Assembly (NCBI RefSeq): GCF_023283485.1
Contig: NZ_JAKILU010000006.1
Coordinates: 1-64,000, forward strand
Length of the DNA stretch: 64,000 nt
Reading direction: 5' to 3'
DNA from: Shewanella glacialipiscicola
GTDB taxonomy: Bacteria; Pseudomonadota; Gammaproteobacteria; Enterobacterales; Shewanellaceae
Positions 37,104 through 48,200 of the stretch are shown one piece after another; the first letter of the stretch is position 1; each line of letters begins with the position of its first letter. Under the pieces are notes generated by a model. The model made no database searches. It saw nothing but the letters and a program-made list of their open reading frames with translations, and was not told the origin of the DNA. The position numbers and the translations under genes are program-made.

Positions 37104-37118
37104 CCCAGATAATTTAAA

Positions 37119-37134
37119 ACACCATATCTTGTGT
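37119..37134. promoter_or_regulatory. NrdR box 2
   Basis: ACACCATATCTTGTGT matches the consensus at 14 of 16 positions. The pair of boxes upstream of nrdA points to repression by NrdR when dATP is high. Confidence 0.78.
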
Positions 37135-37291
37135 ATAGGTAGCAATCAGACACTCTATGAAGTTCGCCGCTTAATTGACTTGTTTTTACTCAGTCATCGA
37201 TATTTAAGGGACGGTTATTGATTGTTTTACAAGGATACGTTCGGTGAACTTGCTCACCTAAACAGATATAAGAACCAAGGCCTATCTTCAA

Positions 37292-39580
37292 ATGAAAAGC
37301 ACTATGACAGTCACAAAACGTTGTGGCGATCGTGAAAACATCGATCTCGACAAAATTCACCGCGTAATTACTTGGGCAGCCAAGGGATTAAAAAACGTTT
37401 CTGTTTCTGAAGTTGAACTACGCTCACACCTACAGTTTTTTGATGGCATCCCTACTGAAGCTATCCACGAAACGATCATCAAAGCAGCGGCGGATTTAAT
37501 TTCACCAGAGGCACCTGACTATCAGTTCCTTGCCGCCCGTTTAGCGGTGTTTCATTTACGTAAGAAGGCCTTTGGTCAGTTCGAACCGCCAGCATTGTAT
37601 GCTCATGTGACTAAGCTGATTGAGCTGGGTAAATACGATAAACATATTTTACAAGATTACACCCGCGAAGAGCTGGATGTAATGGATACCTATATCGACC
37701 ATTGGCGCGATATGGACTTCTCTTATGCTGCAGTAAAACAGCTTGAAGGTAAGTATTTAGTTCAAAACCGTGTGACACACGACATCTACGAAAGCGCGCA
37801 ATTTCTGTACATTTTGGTGGCAGCGTGTTTATTTGCCCGTTACCCAAAAGAAACGCGCTTGAAATACGTTAAAGATTTCTATGATGCTGTGTCGACGTTT
37901 AAAATTTCGCTACCAACGCCTATCATGGCGGGTGTACGTACACCAACGCGTCAGTTCAGTTCTTGCGTACTGATCGAATGTGGTGACAGCTTAGATTCAA
38001 TCAACGCGACAGCTTCGTCTATCGTGAAATACGTCAGCCAACGTGCGGGTATCGGTATTAACGCTGGTCGAATTCGTGCATTAGGTAGTCCAATCCGTGG
38101 CGGCGAAGCTTTCCATACGGGTTGTTTACCTTTCTATAAGTATTTCCAAACCGCGGTGAAGTCTTGTTCTCAAGGCGGCGTGCGTGGTGGCGCTGCGACG
38201 CTGTTCTACCCAATTTGGCACTTAGAAGTCGAATCACTGCTGGTATTGAAAAATAACCGCGGCGTGGAAGACAACCGTATCCGTCATTTAGACTACGGTG
38301 TGCAGCTGAATAAACTGATGTATCAACGTTTGATCAAAGGCGAAAATATCAGCCTATTCAGTCCATCGGACGTACCTGGCCTGTACGATGCTTTCTTTGA
38401 AGATCAAAACGAGTTTGAGCGTTTATATCTGCAGTATGAACAAGACAGCAGTATTCGTAAAAAAACCATAAAGGCTGTTGAGCTGTTTTCACTAATGATG
38501 CAAGAGCGTGCTTCTACTGGCCGCATCTACATACAGAACGTGGATCACTGCAATACTCACAGCCCGTTCGATTCAAAAGTCGCGCCGATCAGACAATCTA
38601 ACCTGTGTCTTGAAATCGCCCTGCCGACAAAACCATTGAACAACATTGATGATCCTGAGGGTGAGATCGCACTTTGTACCTTGTCGGCGCTAAATTTGGG
38701 TTCTATCAAAGAATTATCTGATATTGAGCCATTAGCCGATCTGGCCGTGCGAGCGCTAGATAACTTATTAGATTACCAAGATTACCCCATCAAGGCGGCA
38801 CAACGCGCTTCGATGAATCGCCGTACTTTAGGCATAGGCGTGATTAACTTTGCGAACTACTTAGCGAAAAATGGCCTGAAGTATTCTGATGGTAGCGCCA
38901 ATGCACTGACCCACAGAACCTTTGAAGCGATTCAGTTCTATTTACTGAAAGCCTCAATGAACTTAGCTAAAGAACAAGGTGCATGCCCGTTATTCCACGA
39001 GACCACTTATTCTCAAGGCATTTTACCTATCGACACCTATAAACGTGACCTAGATAAAATTTGTGCTGAACCATTGCACTTAGACTGGGAATCACTGCGT
39101 AGCGATATTAAACAATATGGCCTGCGTAACTCAACACTGTCGGCATTAATGCCATCAGAAACCTCATCGCAAATATCTAATGCGACTAATGGTATTGAGC
39201 CACCACGCGGTCTTATCAGTGTAAAATCGAGTAAAGATGGCCAGCTGAAACAAGTAGTGCCTGACTTTGACACTCTAAAAGATAGCTATGAATTACTGTG
39301 GAAAATGCCAAGTAACGACGGCTACTTACAGCTAGTAGGTATTATGCAAAAGTTTGTTGACCAAGCGATTTCGGCCAACACTAACTATGACCCTTCACGT
39401 TTTGAGGGCCGTAAAGTACCGATGCAAACACTACTGAAAGATTTGCTCAATGCTTACAAGTTGGGTGTTAAAACGCTTTATTATCATAACACTCGCGATG
39501 GTGCGTCAGATTCTCACGATGACATTACCAGCCTTGAGAAAGAAGACGACGGTTGTGCCGGCGGCGCATGTAAAATATAA
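37292..39580 (+). CDS. nrdA: class Ia ribonucleoside-diphosphate reductase, alpha subunit
   Basis: Reduces ribonucleoside diphosphates to deoxyribonucleotides, with NrdB. The 762-residue protein has an N-terminal ATP cone (VTKRCGDRENIDLDKIHRVI), the substrate-site stretch containing FSSCVLIECGDS, the finger loop NLCLEIALPTKP, and the C-terminal redox pair DGCAGGACKI. Start 37292 or 37304 (M5) are both possible. It is preceded by NrdR boxes and followed by nrdB and a ferredoxin gene. Confidence 0.97.
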   Translation: MKSTMTVTKRCGDRENIDLDKIHRVITWAAKGLKNVSVSEVELRSHLQFFDGIPTEAIHETIIKAAADLISPEAPDYQFLAARLAVFHLRKKAFGQFEPPALYAHVTKLIELGKYDKHILQDYTREELDVMDTYIDHWRDMDFSYAAVKQLEGKYLVQNRVTHDIYESAQFLYILVAACLFARYPKETRLKYVKDFYDAVSTFKISLPTPIMAGVRTPTRQFSSCVLIECGDSLDSINATASSIVKYVSQRAGIGINAGRIRALGSPIRGGEAFHTGCLPFYKYFQTAVKSCSQGGVRGGAATLFYPIWHLEVESLLVLKNNRGVEDNRIRHLDYGVQLNKLMYQRLIKGENISLFSPSDVPGLYDAFFEDQNEFERLYLQYEQDSSIRKKTIKAVELFSLMMQERASTGRIYIQNVDHCNTHSPFDSKVAPIRQSNLCLEIALPTKPLNNIDDPEGEIALCTLSALNLGSIKELSDIEPLADLAVRALDNLLDYQDYPIKAAQRASMNRRTLGIGVINFANYLAKNGLKYSDGSANALTHRTFEAIQFYLLKASMNLAKEQGACPLFHETTYSQGILPIDTYKRDLDKICAEPLHLDWESLRSDIKQYGLRNSTLSALMPSETSSQISNATNGIEPPRGLISVKSSKDGQLKQVVPDFDTLKDSYELLWKMPSNDGYLQLVGIMQKFVDQAISANTNYDPSRFEGRKVPMQTLLKDLLNAYKLGVKTLYYHNTRDGASDSHDDITSLEKEDDGCAGGACKI

Positions 39581-39664
39581 CTTTTTACATTAACGGTACT
39601 CTTACACATAAGAAGTGTAGGGATCCACTTAAGGTGAGATCCCTACCCATTGGAAAATAGCAAC

Positions 39665-40795
39665 ATGGCCTATTCTACCTTTTGTCAAACACCTAACGAT
39701 GCCACCCGCGAACCGATGTTTTTTGGTCAATCGGTCAATGTGGCTCGCTACGATCAACAAAAATATGAAGTGTTCGAAAAACTGATAGAAAAACAGCTAT
39801 CGTTTTTTTGGCGTCCAGAAGAAGTAGACGTTAGTCGTGACAAAATCGACTACGGTGCATTACCTGATCATGAAAAGCATATTTTTATTTCAAACCTGAA
39901 ATATCAAACCCTGCTTGACTCGATTCAAGGTCGCTCGCCAAATGTAGCCTTTTTACCCTTAGTGTCACTACCTGAATTAGAAACGTGGATAGAGACGTGG
40001 TCTTTTTCTGAGACGATTCATTCGCGTTCATACACACACATTATTCGTAATATTGTTAATGATCCTTCGGTGATTTTTGATGATATCGTGGTAAACAAAG
40101 AGATCTTAAGTCGTGCAACCGATATCGCCGCTTATTACGATCACTTAATACAATTAACCCAAGCATTCCATTTACTCGGCGAAGGTACCCACGTTATCGA
40201 TGGCAAAGAAATCATCGTTAACACTCGCACGCTGAAAAAAGCCTTATATTTATGCATGATGTCAGTCAATGCCTTAGAAGCGATTCGCTTCTATGTTAGC
40301 TTTGCCTGCTCGTTTGCCTTTGCTGAACGTAAGCTAATGGAAGGTAACGCAAAAATCATTCGCTTAATCGCCCGTGATGAAGCCTTACACTTAAACAGCA
40401 CTCAGCATATTTTAAGCATCATGCAAGGGGGTAAAGACGATCCTGAAATGGGTGAAATTGCTGCCCAGTGCCAACAAGAAGCCTTTGATTTATTTTTCAA
40501 GGCGGCAGAGCAAGAAAAAGAATGGGCGAAATACCTGTTTAAAGATGGCTCTATGATAGGCTTAAACGAGCAAATTCTTTGCCAATATGTGGAGTTTATT
40601 ACAAACCAACGCATGAAGTCGGTTAACCTACCACAACCGTACCCAGAAATAACCAATCCATTACCTTGGATGAAAAGCTGGTTAGAAAGTGATGCTGTGC
40701 AAGTTGCACCACAGGAAGTTGAAGTTTCTTCTTACCTTGTTGGCCAAATCGACTCTGCGGTTGATGGTGATGAGTTTCTTGATTTCGATCTGTAG
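39665..40795 (+). CDS. nrdB: class Ia ribonucleotide reductase, beta subunit
   Basis: Carries the diiron-tyrosyl radical. From ATG 39665 it is 376 residues, equal in length to the E. coli protein, and starts [12 protein letters not shown]. The iron and radical residues sit in [18 protein letters not shown] (Glu, His and radical Tyr), and RDEALHLN supplies further ligands. Two earlier in-frame starts are less likely. The next gene begins six bases after its stop. Confidence 0.97.
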   Translation: MAYSTFCQTPNDATREPMFFGQSVNVARYDQQKYEVFEKLIEKQLSFFWRPEEVDVSRDKIDYGALPDHEKHIFISNLKYQTLLDSIQGRSPNVAFLPLVSLPELETWIETWSFSETIHSRSYTHIIRNIVNDPSVIFDDIVVNKEILSRATDIAAYYDHLIQLTQAFHLLGEGTHVIDGKEIIVNTRTLKKALYLCMMSVNALEAIRFYVSFACSFAFAERKLMEGNAKIIRLIARDEALHLNSTQHILSIMQGGKDDPEMGEIAAQCQQEAFDLFFKAAEQEKEWAKYLFKDGSMIGLNEQILCQYVEFITNQRMKSVNLPQPYPEITNPLPWMKSWLESDAVQVAPQEVEVSSYLVGQIDSAVDGDEFLDFDL

Positions 40796-40801
40796 TCCAA
40801 A

Positions 40802-41188
40802 ATGATCTCAAAAACATCACATAAAAAACTGTTTACTAAGGCGCCGATTGTGCGCCTGCAAGGTCAGCCCCTATTACTCTTTAGTGAGCAATACGGCACT
40901 TTGCTGCAAGCGCTCGAAACCAAAAAGGTCAAAATATTCTCAGAGTGTCGCAACGGTTTTTGTGGTGCCTGTAAAACACGTATCATCAGCGGTAAAGTCA
41001 GCTATTTAAGCGAACCCTTGGCCGAGCTCAAACACGATGAATGTTTGCCTTGTTGCTGTATACCGGCCACGGATTTAGAACTAGATTTATCAGCAGAAGG
41101 TGCTGCCGTAGTTAGCTTTTGTCAGCCAAAGCAGATAAATAACACCGCAACAACTCTAACACTACAGAAAGAAGTATTTGAGAATTAA
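40802..41188 (+). CDS. yfaE: 2Fe-2S ferredoxin for NrdB cluster maintenance (YfaE-like)
   Basis: A 128-residue plant-type ferredoxin. Cluster cysteines are in CRNGFCGACKT and CLPC. YfaE keeps the NrdB diiron centre reduced in E. coli, and the position in the nrdA-nrdB operon supports that role. The protein has N- and C-terminal extensions that the 84-residue E. coli form lacks. Confidence 0.88.
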   Translation: MISKTSHKKLFTKAPIVRLQGQPLLLFSEQYGTLLQALETKKVKIFSECRNGFCGACKTRIISGKVSYLSEPLAELKHDECLPCCCIPATDLELDLSAEGAAVVSFCQPKQINNTATTLTLQKEVFEN

Positions 41189-41801
41189 GCAATTTGAAGA
41201 GCTGGCACCGTTATTAAAACTTGAGCTAAGAAAGGATTAATTATCTCTTTCATACAGATAGACATTTTAACTAGTGTTGATTTTATGAACGTAAGCATTT
41301 AGTGTTACCACTGTTAATGCTATACACTTCACAATAAATAATTAACCGCAACAACGCAGTAAGTAATCGCATAAATTAAACCGATAACGCCACAAAAAAT
41401 ATCTACCGCGAAATAACATTCAACAATAGACTTTATATCAATCTAGCTTAGATTTATATCATACAAAAAACCTAGTTCCCCCTCCAATTTCATATTTATA
41501 TAAATTTATAAAACCATCAACATTCAATATATTCAGATAGATTAGTCGTGTGGAAAGAATAACAGCTCAGCCCCAAGCCGCTGAACCATATAGGAATATA
41601 TTTAAGTCTAAAATATTCATTATAAAAAAATAGACTCTATGTTCCATATTCTAGTTAAAGTAATGACGTATTGATCTGTTTCAACATTTACTTTAAAAGG
41701 GAAAGTCTGTATATTTATTTTGGCTGTATCATTATTATCATTGTCAGCGTATTTTTATATTTCCGCAAGGCCGATTGTTGTATTTATGCTAGAGAAACGT
41801 A

Positions 41802-41951
41802 ATGAAATCATTTCTTACTGGCGTTAAGCCTATATGTAAACCAACGACATTACTGATCATTATCAGTATTTCAGCAATGCTATATTCGATGCCGTTTATA
41901 GGAAAGTTATTCTGGCTTGCACTTGTGTTACTCTGTTACACCCTGCTTTAA
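41802..41951 (+). CDS. possible 49-residue membrane peptide
   Basis: The frame begins MKSFLTGVKPICKPT and then has two hydrophobic spans (LLIIISISAMLYS, LFWLALVLLCYTLL). AGAGAA lies about seven bases upstream. It has no homologue that I know; its existence rests on layout only. Confidence 0.35.
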   Translation: MKSFLTGVKPICKPTTLLIIISISAMLYSMPFIGKLFWLALVLLCYTLL

Positions 41952-42096
41952 CAACCGCCAATAATCGTACTCGATATTATAACAATATAAAAAGAACTCG
42001 AGTTAATTTGGTTAAACTTAGATGATTAAACCTGTAATCATCGCTATTTTACTCAGTATAAAATCAGTAAGCACTCCCTTTACAAATAGCAGCTAT

Positions 42097-42124
42097 AAAA
42101 AAGCCCAAACTTAAGTCTAGGCTT
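42097..42124 (-). terminator. fadH terminator
   Basis: AAGCCCAAACTT and AAGTCTAGGCTT pair with two G-U pairs; on the minus strand six T follow, downstream of the fadH stop. Confidence 0.7.
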
Positions 42125-42148
42125 CATAAAATACTCGCTTTTATTTTA

Positions 42149-44167
<2,019 letters not shown>

Positions 44168-44189
44168 TCAAACATCCTTTTAAAACAAG

Positions 44190-44201
44190 TGATTTAAATC
44201 A
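44190..44201. promoter_or_regulatory. FNR-like palindrome upstream of fadH
   Basis: TGATTTAAATCA is a perfect 12-bp palindrome that keeps the FNR core TGAT-N4-ATCA but lacks the outer T/A. It is 23 bp before the fadH start. Shewanella EtrA could bind it. No PsrA or FadR box was recognised. Confidence 0.3.
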
Positions 44202-44332
44202 GCATACCTTGAGTCAAATCTAAGCTCAACCGTTGTGTAAAACCCTCGAGTCAAAATCCTTTACAATTGTGTTTAGCCTGTCGCGCTATTTTCAGTTAGC
44301 ATAAACAGATTGGACTTATAAAGGAGTGGCAA

Positions 44333-46180
44333 ATGTCCGCTAACCCATCGTTTTTCAAAAGAATATGTTTATTTATTTGGCACACCCTGAACGGGACTCG
44401 TAAACTCATCCTCAATTTAATCTTTTTTGGTCTCTTAGCTGCCATCATTATTGCCATTGGCAGCAGTGAAGATATCCAAGTTGAAGATAACTCGGCATTA
44501 GTGCTCAACCTGGCCGGTACTATTGTTGATCAGAAACAACAGGTCGATCCCTTAGAGGCGGCATTTAAACAAGGAAAAAATGCGGATACAGATGGCGAAA
44601 TTCTGCTAGCCGATGTGCTTTATGTGATTGACAATGCAGCACAGGACAAAAGGATTAGCACGCTCGTACTTGACCTTGCCGATCTTAAACGCGCGGGGAT
44701 CAGCAAGCTGCAATCTATAGGTGATGCACTCACTCGCTTTAAGGAAAGTGGTAAAAAAGTCGTCGCTATAGGCAATTACTACGAACAAAACCAATATTTC
44801 CTCGCAAGCTTTGCCGATAATATTTATCTCAACCCCCAAGGCGGTGTATCACTTGATGGTCTGAGTATGTACAACCAATACTTCAAATCAGCCTTAGATA
44901 AACTCAAAGTTAACGCGCATATTTTCCGCGTAGGAACCTTTAAATCCGCCGTTGAACCCTACATACGTGACGATATGTCAGATGCAGCGCGAGAAGCCAG
45001 CAGTGCACTATTAGCCGATGTATGGCAAAGCTATACACAAACGGTAGCGGGTAATCGCAACATAGACCCTAATTCACTGGTACCCGACGCCAGCACTTAT
45101 TTAGCGGAGTTAGATAAAGCCAATGGTGATTCAGCGACGATGGCTATCAACATGAAATGGGTTGATGGCTTAGCGACTACGGAAGATTTTCGTAAAACCA
45201 TGCTAGAAGCCGTTGGTAAAGCTAAAAAAGGCGACAGTTTCAAGCAAGTAAGTTTTTATGATTACTTAACCTTAGTCACGCCATTACCAAGCTTTGTTGA
45301 GCAAGATAGCGTTGGCATTATTGTCGCCAGTGGTACAATTCTGAACGGGATTCAACCTGCTGGGCAAATTGGCGGTGAAAGCACTGCCGAGCTACTCCGT
45401 AAGGCACGTTTTGATAAGCATGTTAAAGCCTTAGTATTGCGCGTTGATAGCCCTGGCGGTAGCGCGTTTGCATCAGAGCAAATCCGGCAAGAACTGTTAG
45501 CGTTAAAAGCCGCTGGCAAACCTGTGGTTGTTAGTATGGGGAGCTTAGCGGCCTCAGGCGGTTACTGGATTTCAGCCAGTGCGGATTATATCTTTGCTAC
45601 GCCGACGACGCTCACGGGATCCATTGGTATCTTTGGTATGATTGCCACCTTTGAAGATTCACTTGCCAGCTTAGGCGTGCATACCGATGGTGTATCAACA
45701 TCAGAGTGGGCAGGGTTATCTGTCACTCGCGCGCTTTCACCCCAAGTTGAAGCGATTATTCAACGCCATATAGAACGTGGTTATTTAGACTTTATCTCGC
45801 TAGTCGCCAAAGAACGTAAAATGACCATAGAACAAGTCGATAAGATTGCCCAGGGCCGCGTTTGGAGTGGTAAGAAAGCCCTTGAGCTTGGTTTAGTCGA
45901 TGAACTGGGCGATATGGATGCCGCAATTGCTAAAGCGGCTAAATTGGCTAATATGTCGTTATTTGATACCCGTCTCATTGAACAAGAGCTGACTCCTGAG
46001 CAAATGTTTATGCAACAGATGCTCGCTTCAGTATCAAGCTACCTGCCAGCCTCACTGAGTCAATCATCGGTGTTAGAACACATGCTACAGCAGTGGAGCA
46101 GTAGTTTGAAAACGCTCACTTCGTTCGATGATCCAAACAATGTTTACATCTATTGTGATAATTGCAACTTGATGAACTAA
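44333..46180 (+). CDS. sppA: signal peptide peptidase SppA (protease IV)
   Basis: Membrane-bound Ser/Lys protease that degrades cleaved signal peptides. The 615-residue double-domain protein has an N-terminal membrane span (LILNLIFFGLLAAIIIAIG). The lysine base is in VGTFKSAVEPY (about 200-210) and the nucleophilic Ser in MGSLAASGGYW (about 400-410). AAGGAG lies six bases before the ATG. Confidence 0.94.
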   Translation: MSANPSFFKRICLFIWHTLNGTRKLILNLIFFGLLAAIIIAIGSSEDIQVEDNSALVLNLAGTIVDQKQQVDPLEAAFKQGKNADTDGEILLADVLYVIDNAAQDKRISTLVLDLADLKRAGISKLQSIGDALTRFKESGKKVVAIGNYYEQNQYFLASFADNIYLNPQGGVSLDGLSMYNQYFKSALDKLKVNAHIFRVGTFKSAVEPYIRDDMSDAAREASSALLADVWQSYTQTVAGNRNIDPNSLVPDASTYLAELDKANGDSATMAINMKWVDGLATTEDFRKTMLEAVGKAKKGDSFKQVSFYDYLTLVTPLPSFVEQDSVGIIVASGTILNGIQPAGQIGGESTAELLRKARFDKHVKALVLRVDSPGGSAFASEQIRQELLALKAAGKPVVVSMGSLAASGGYWISASADYIFATPTTLTGSIGIFGMIATFEDSLASLGVHTDGVSTSEWAGLSVTRALSPQVEAIIQRHIERGYLDFISLVAKERKMTIEQVDKIAQGRVWSGKKALELGLVDELGDMDAAIAKAAKLANMSLFDTRLIEQELTPEQMFMQQMLASVSSYLPASLSQSSVLEHMLQQWSSSLKTLTSFDDPNNVYIYCDNCNLMN

Positions 46181-46230
46181 ATCTGTCAGTCTGTGTTACT
46201 GCACGCAGCATCAAACAGATCATAAATACA

Positions 46231-46256
46231 AAGCCCGAACCTTCGGGCTTTTTTAT
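46231..46256 (+). terminator. sppA terminator
   Basis: AAGCCCGAA and TTCGGGCTT (46231-46239 / 46242-46250) followed by six T. Confidence 0.9.
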
Positions 46257-46315
46257 TGGGTTTATACGCATAAAATCGTATAATTCACCCACTTGAAGCT
46301 AAGAAAATGATAATA

Positions 46316-47329
46316 ATGACTAAACGCTCCATTTATGTTGCCTATACGGGCGGCACCATAGGTATGCAAAAAACCGATAACGGCTTCGTTCCTGTGGCGG
46401 GATTTTTAACTCAGTGCGTGCAATCAATGCCTGAGTTTTACCATGAAGAAATGCCGGCATTCGTAATCCACGAATACAATCCACTTATCGATTCTTCCAA
46501 TATGGCGCCGACCGATTGGCAGATGATTGCCAACGATATACAAGCTAATTACCATAAGTATGATGGCTTTGTAATCCTCCATGGCACTGATACTATGGCG
46601 TATACGGCTTCGGCGCTGTCATTTATGCTGCAAGGCTTATCAAAGCCTGTGATAGTAACCGGTTCACAAATACCTCTAGCGCAGCTGCGTTCAGATGGGC
46701 AAATAAATCTATTGAACTCACTCTATATTGCAGCGAACTACCCGGTTGCTGAAGTGTGTTTGTTTTTCAATAATAAACTCTTTAGGGGTAATCGCTCGAC
46801 TAAGGCCCACGCCGATGGCTTTGATGCCTTCGCCTCACCTAATTTTCCGCTATTGCTCGAAGCGGGAATTAAAATTAATTTGCGTGCAGGCAAGATAACC
46901 GTCGCAAACGAGACCCCATTAGAAGTATCAAACATCAGTCCGCAACCTATCGGCGTGGTCACTTTATATCCTGGCATTTCAACACAGATTTTTGAGAACA
47001 TCCTGCAACAGCCAGTTAAAGCCCTAATATTGCTGACATTTGGTGTTGGCAATGCGCCGCAAGATGCTGGCTTACTCAACACCCTAAAGCAAGCAGATGA
47101 GCGTGGCATTGTCTTGGTTAATCTCACCCAATGTTTCCAAGGCAAAGTGAACATGGGCGGCTACGCTACCGGCAATGCGCTAGCTCAAGCAGGCGTGATT
47201 AGTGGTGCCGATATGACCATAGAAGCAGCATTAGCAAAACTGCATTATTTGCTATCTAAAAATTTAAAACCAGCAGAGATAAAAGCAGCCATGCTGCAAA
47301 ATTTAGTCGGTGAATTGAGCATAGATTAA
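46316..47329 (+). CDS. ansA: L-asparaginase I (cytoplasmic)
   Basis: Hydrolyses asparagine to aspartate and ammonia. From ATG 46316 it is 337 residues and starts close to E. coli AnsA. The catalytic signatures are VAYTGGTIGMQ (first Thr) and HGTDTMAYTA (second Thr with Asp). There is no signal peptide, in keeping with the cytoplasmic type I enzyme. Start 46307 adds only three residues. Confidence 0.93.
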   Translation: MTKRSIYVAYTGGTIGMQKTDNGFVPVAGFLTQCVQSMPEFYHEEMPAFVIHEYNPLIDSSNMAPTDWQMIANDIQANYHKYDGFVILHGTDTMAYTASALSFMLQGLSKPVIVTGSQIPLAQLRSDGQINLLNSLYIAANYPVAEVCLFFNNKLFRGNRSTKAHADGFDAFASPNFPLLLEAGIKINLRAGKITVANETPLEVSNISPQPIGVVTLYPGISTQIFENILQQPVKALILLTFGVGNAPQDAGLLNTLKQADERGIVLVNLTQCFQGKVNMGGYATGNALAQAGVISGADMTIEAALAKLHYLLSKNLKPAEIKAAMLQNLVGELSID

Positions 47330-47390
47330 AGACACTCTCTTTGAAGAAATGTCTTTGACCATAATCATATTATTAATTGCTATAAACAAA

Positions 47391-47415
47391 AAAAGCCCAT
47401 GTTTAATGGGCTTTT
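47391..47415. terminator. bidirectional terminator between ansA and the YeaC-like gene
   Basis: AAAAGCCCAT (47391-47400) and ATGGGCTTTT (47406-47415), loop GTTTA, between convergent genes. Confidence 0.85.
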
Positions 47416-47592
47416 AAAATGTTAATTCAAATTATATGACTGTCAAAAAGCACTTATTATAGTTCAATTTACCAGACGTTATTTATATTGAAGTTATTTG
47501 ATATCAATTCAATATAAACGTCAATCAAACAGTGATCTTAATCTTTATCTAACTTCTTATAAAACATAAACCGTTTTTGAAGTCAGAGCCAT

Positions 47593-47874
47593 TTATAAAT
47601 CCTGTGCTTTAAACTCGGCAATCGGTTCACCGCGGAACTGCTTTTGTAGCTCAGCTTTAGACAGCTCATTAATTTTACCATCGGGTGCGATGGTGAAATG
47701 CTCCGTTTGTTCAAGCTTACGGGCTTGATACAACATCACTACCTGTAGGGTCGATTCACGCTGCGTTTCACTTAACACAGTACCATCTTCCCACTTACCT
47801 AATTCAGCCGCACTGCGAAGCCTTTCATAGACTTCAATGGGCATTTGCTCGATCACTTGATTAATATCTGTCAT
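47593..47874 (-). CDS. yeaC: YeaC-like DUF1315 protein
   Basis: A 93-residue acidic protein of the DUF1315/YeaC family with the conserved core WEDGTVLSETQRESTLQVVM. No function is established. Its ATG overlaps the stop of the zinc-ribbon gene by four bases, so they are co-translated. Confidence 0.8.
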   Translation of the reverse strand: MTDINQVIEQMPIEVYERLRSAAELGKWEDGTVLSETQRESTLQVVMLYQARKLEQTEHFTIAPDGKINELSKAELQKQFRGEPIAEFKAQDL

Positions 47875-48188
47875 ACACTTTTCCGCTTATGTAACACAAT
47901 TCTGACTCGTGTAATGAGATAGCCTACAAAGCCAAACACAAAACATATTCCAGCGATATTCGCCCGCATACCTTCGGCAGGCTCTCCACCCCAAAACCAA
48001 ATTACCACCCCAGCAATAAACAAGGTCATAGCAACGAAACTTTGATTCATTAGGCTGCTGGACTTTTGAATATGACTAATGCGCGATAAGGATCCGTTAT
48101 CACCATTAGTGCTCGCTTGGCAATAAGGACATGATGTCGCCTTGCTCGACATACGCTTGCGACACACTGGACATTCAATTAATGCCAT
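47871..48188 (-). CDS. zinc-ribbon membrane protein
   Basis: A 105-residue protein with an N-terminal zinc ribbon (CPVCRKRM and CPYCQA) and two membrane spans (FVAMTLFIAGVVIWFWGG and IAGICFVFGFVGYLITRV). It lies between a carboxypeptidase and a YeaC-like gene in one operon. The function is unknown. Confidence 0.75.
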   Translation of the reverse strand: MALIECPVCRKRMSSKATSCPYCQASTNGDNGSLSRISHIQKSSSLMNQSFVAMTLFIAGVVIWFWGGEPAEGMRANIAGICFVFGFVGYLITRVRIVLHKRKSV

Positions 48189-48200
48189 ATCTACCTCGAC

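Larger units (their letters stand above)
36772..37291. other. nrdA upstream region
   Basis: 520 bp. It contains a cluster of GATC-rich hairpins (36909-36955), two NrdR boxes, and ATATCCACA at about 37043 (one base off a DnaA box). No gene is confidently present. Confidence 0.55.
41189..42148. other. long AT-rich gap with little recognisable content
   Basis: 960 bp between the ferredoxin gene and fadH. It contains a possible 49-residue membrane peptide (41802-41951) and the fadH terminator. I found no RNA gene or longer ORF; the low GC and lack of motifs might reflect a degraded or inserted stretch. Confidence 0.5.

Noticed and set aside
41709..41801. Hydrophobic frame just before the 49-residue peptide
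   Set aside because: It would need a CTG start, and tracing the frame across the region leads to an early, uncharacteristic end.
47480..47520. TTGATATCAATTCAA as an FNR site between ansA and the YeaC-like gene
   Set aside because: Half-sites lack the 4-base spacer, and the place lies between converging 3' ends.
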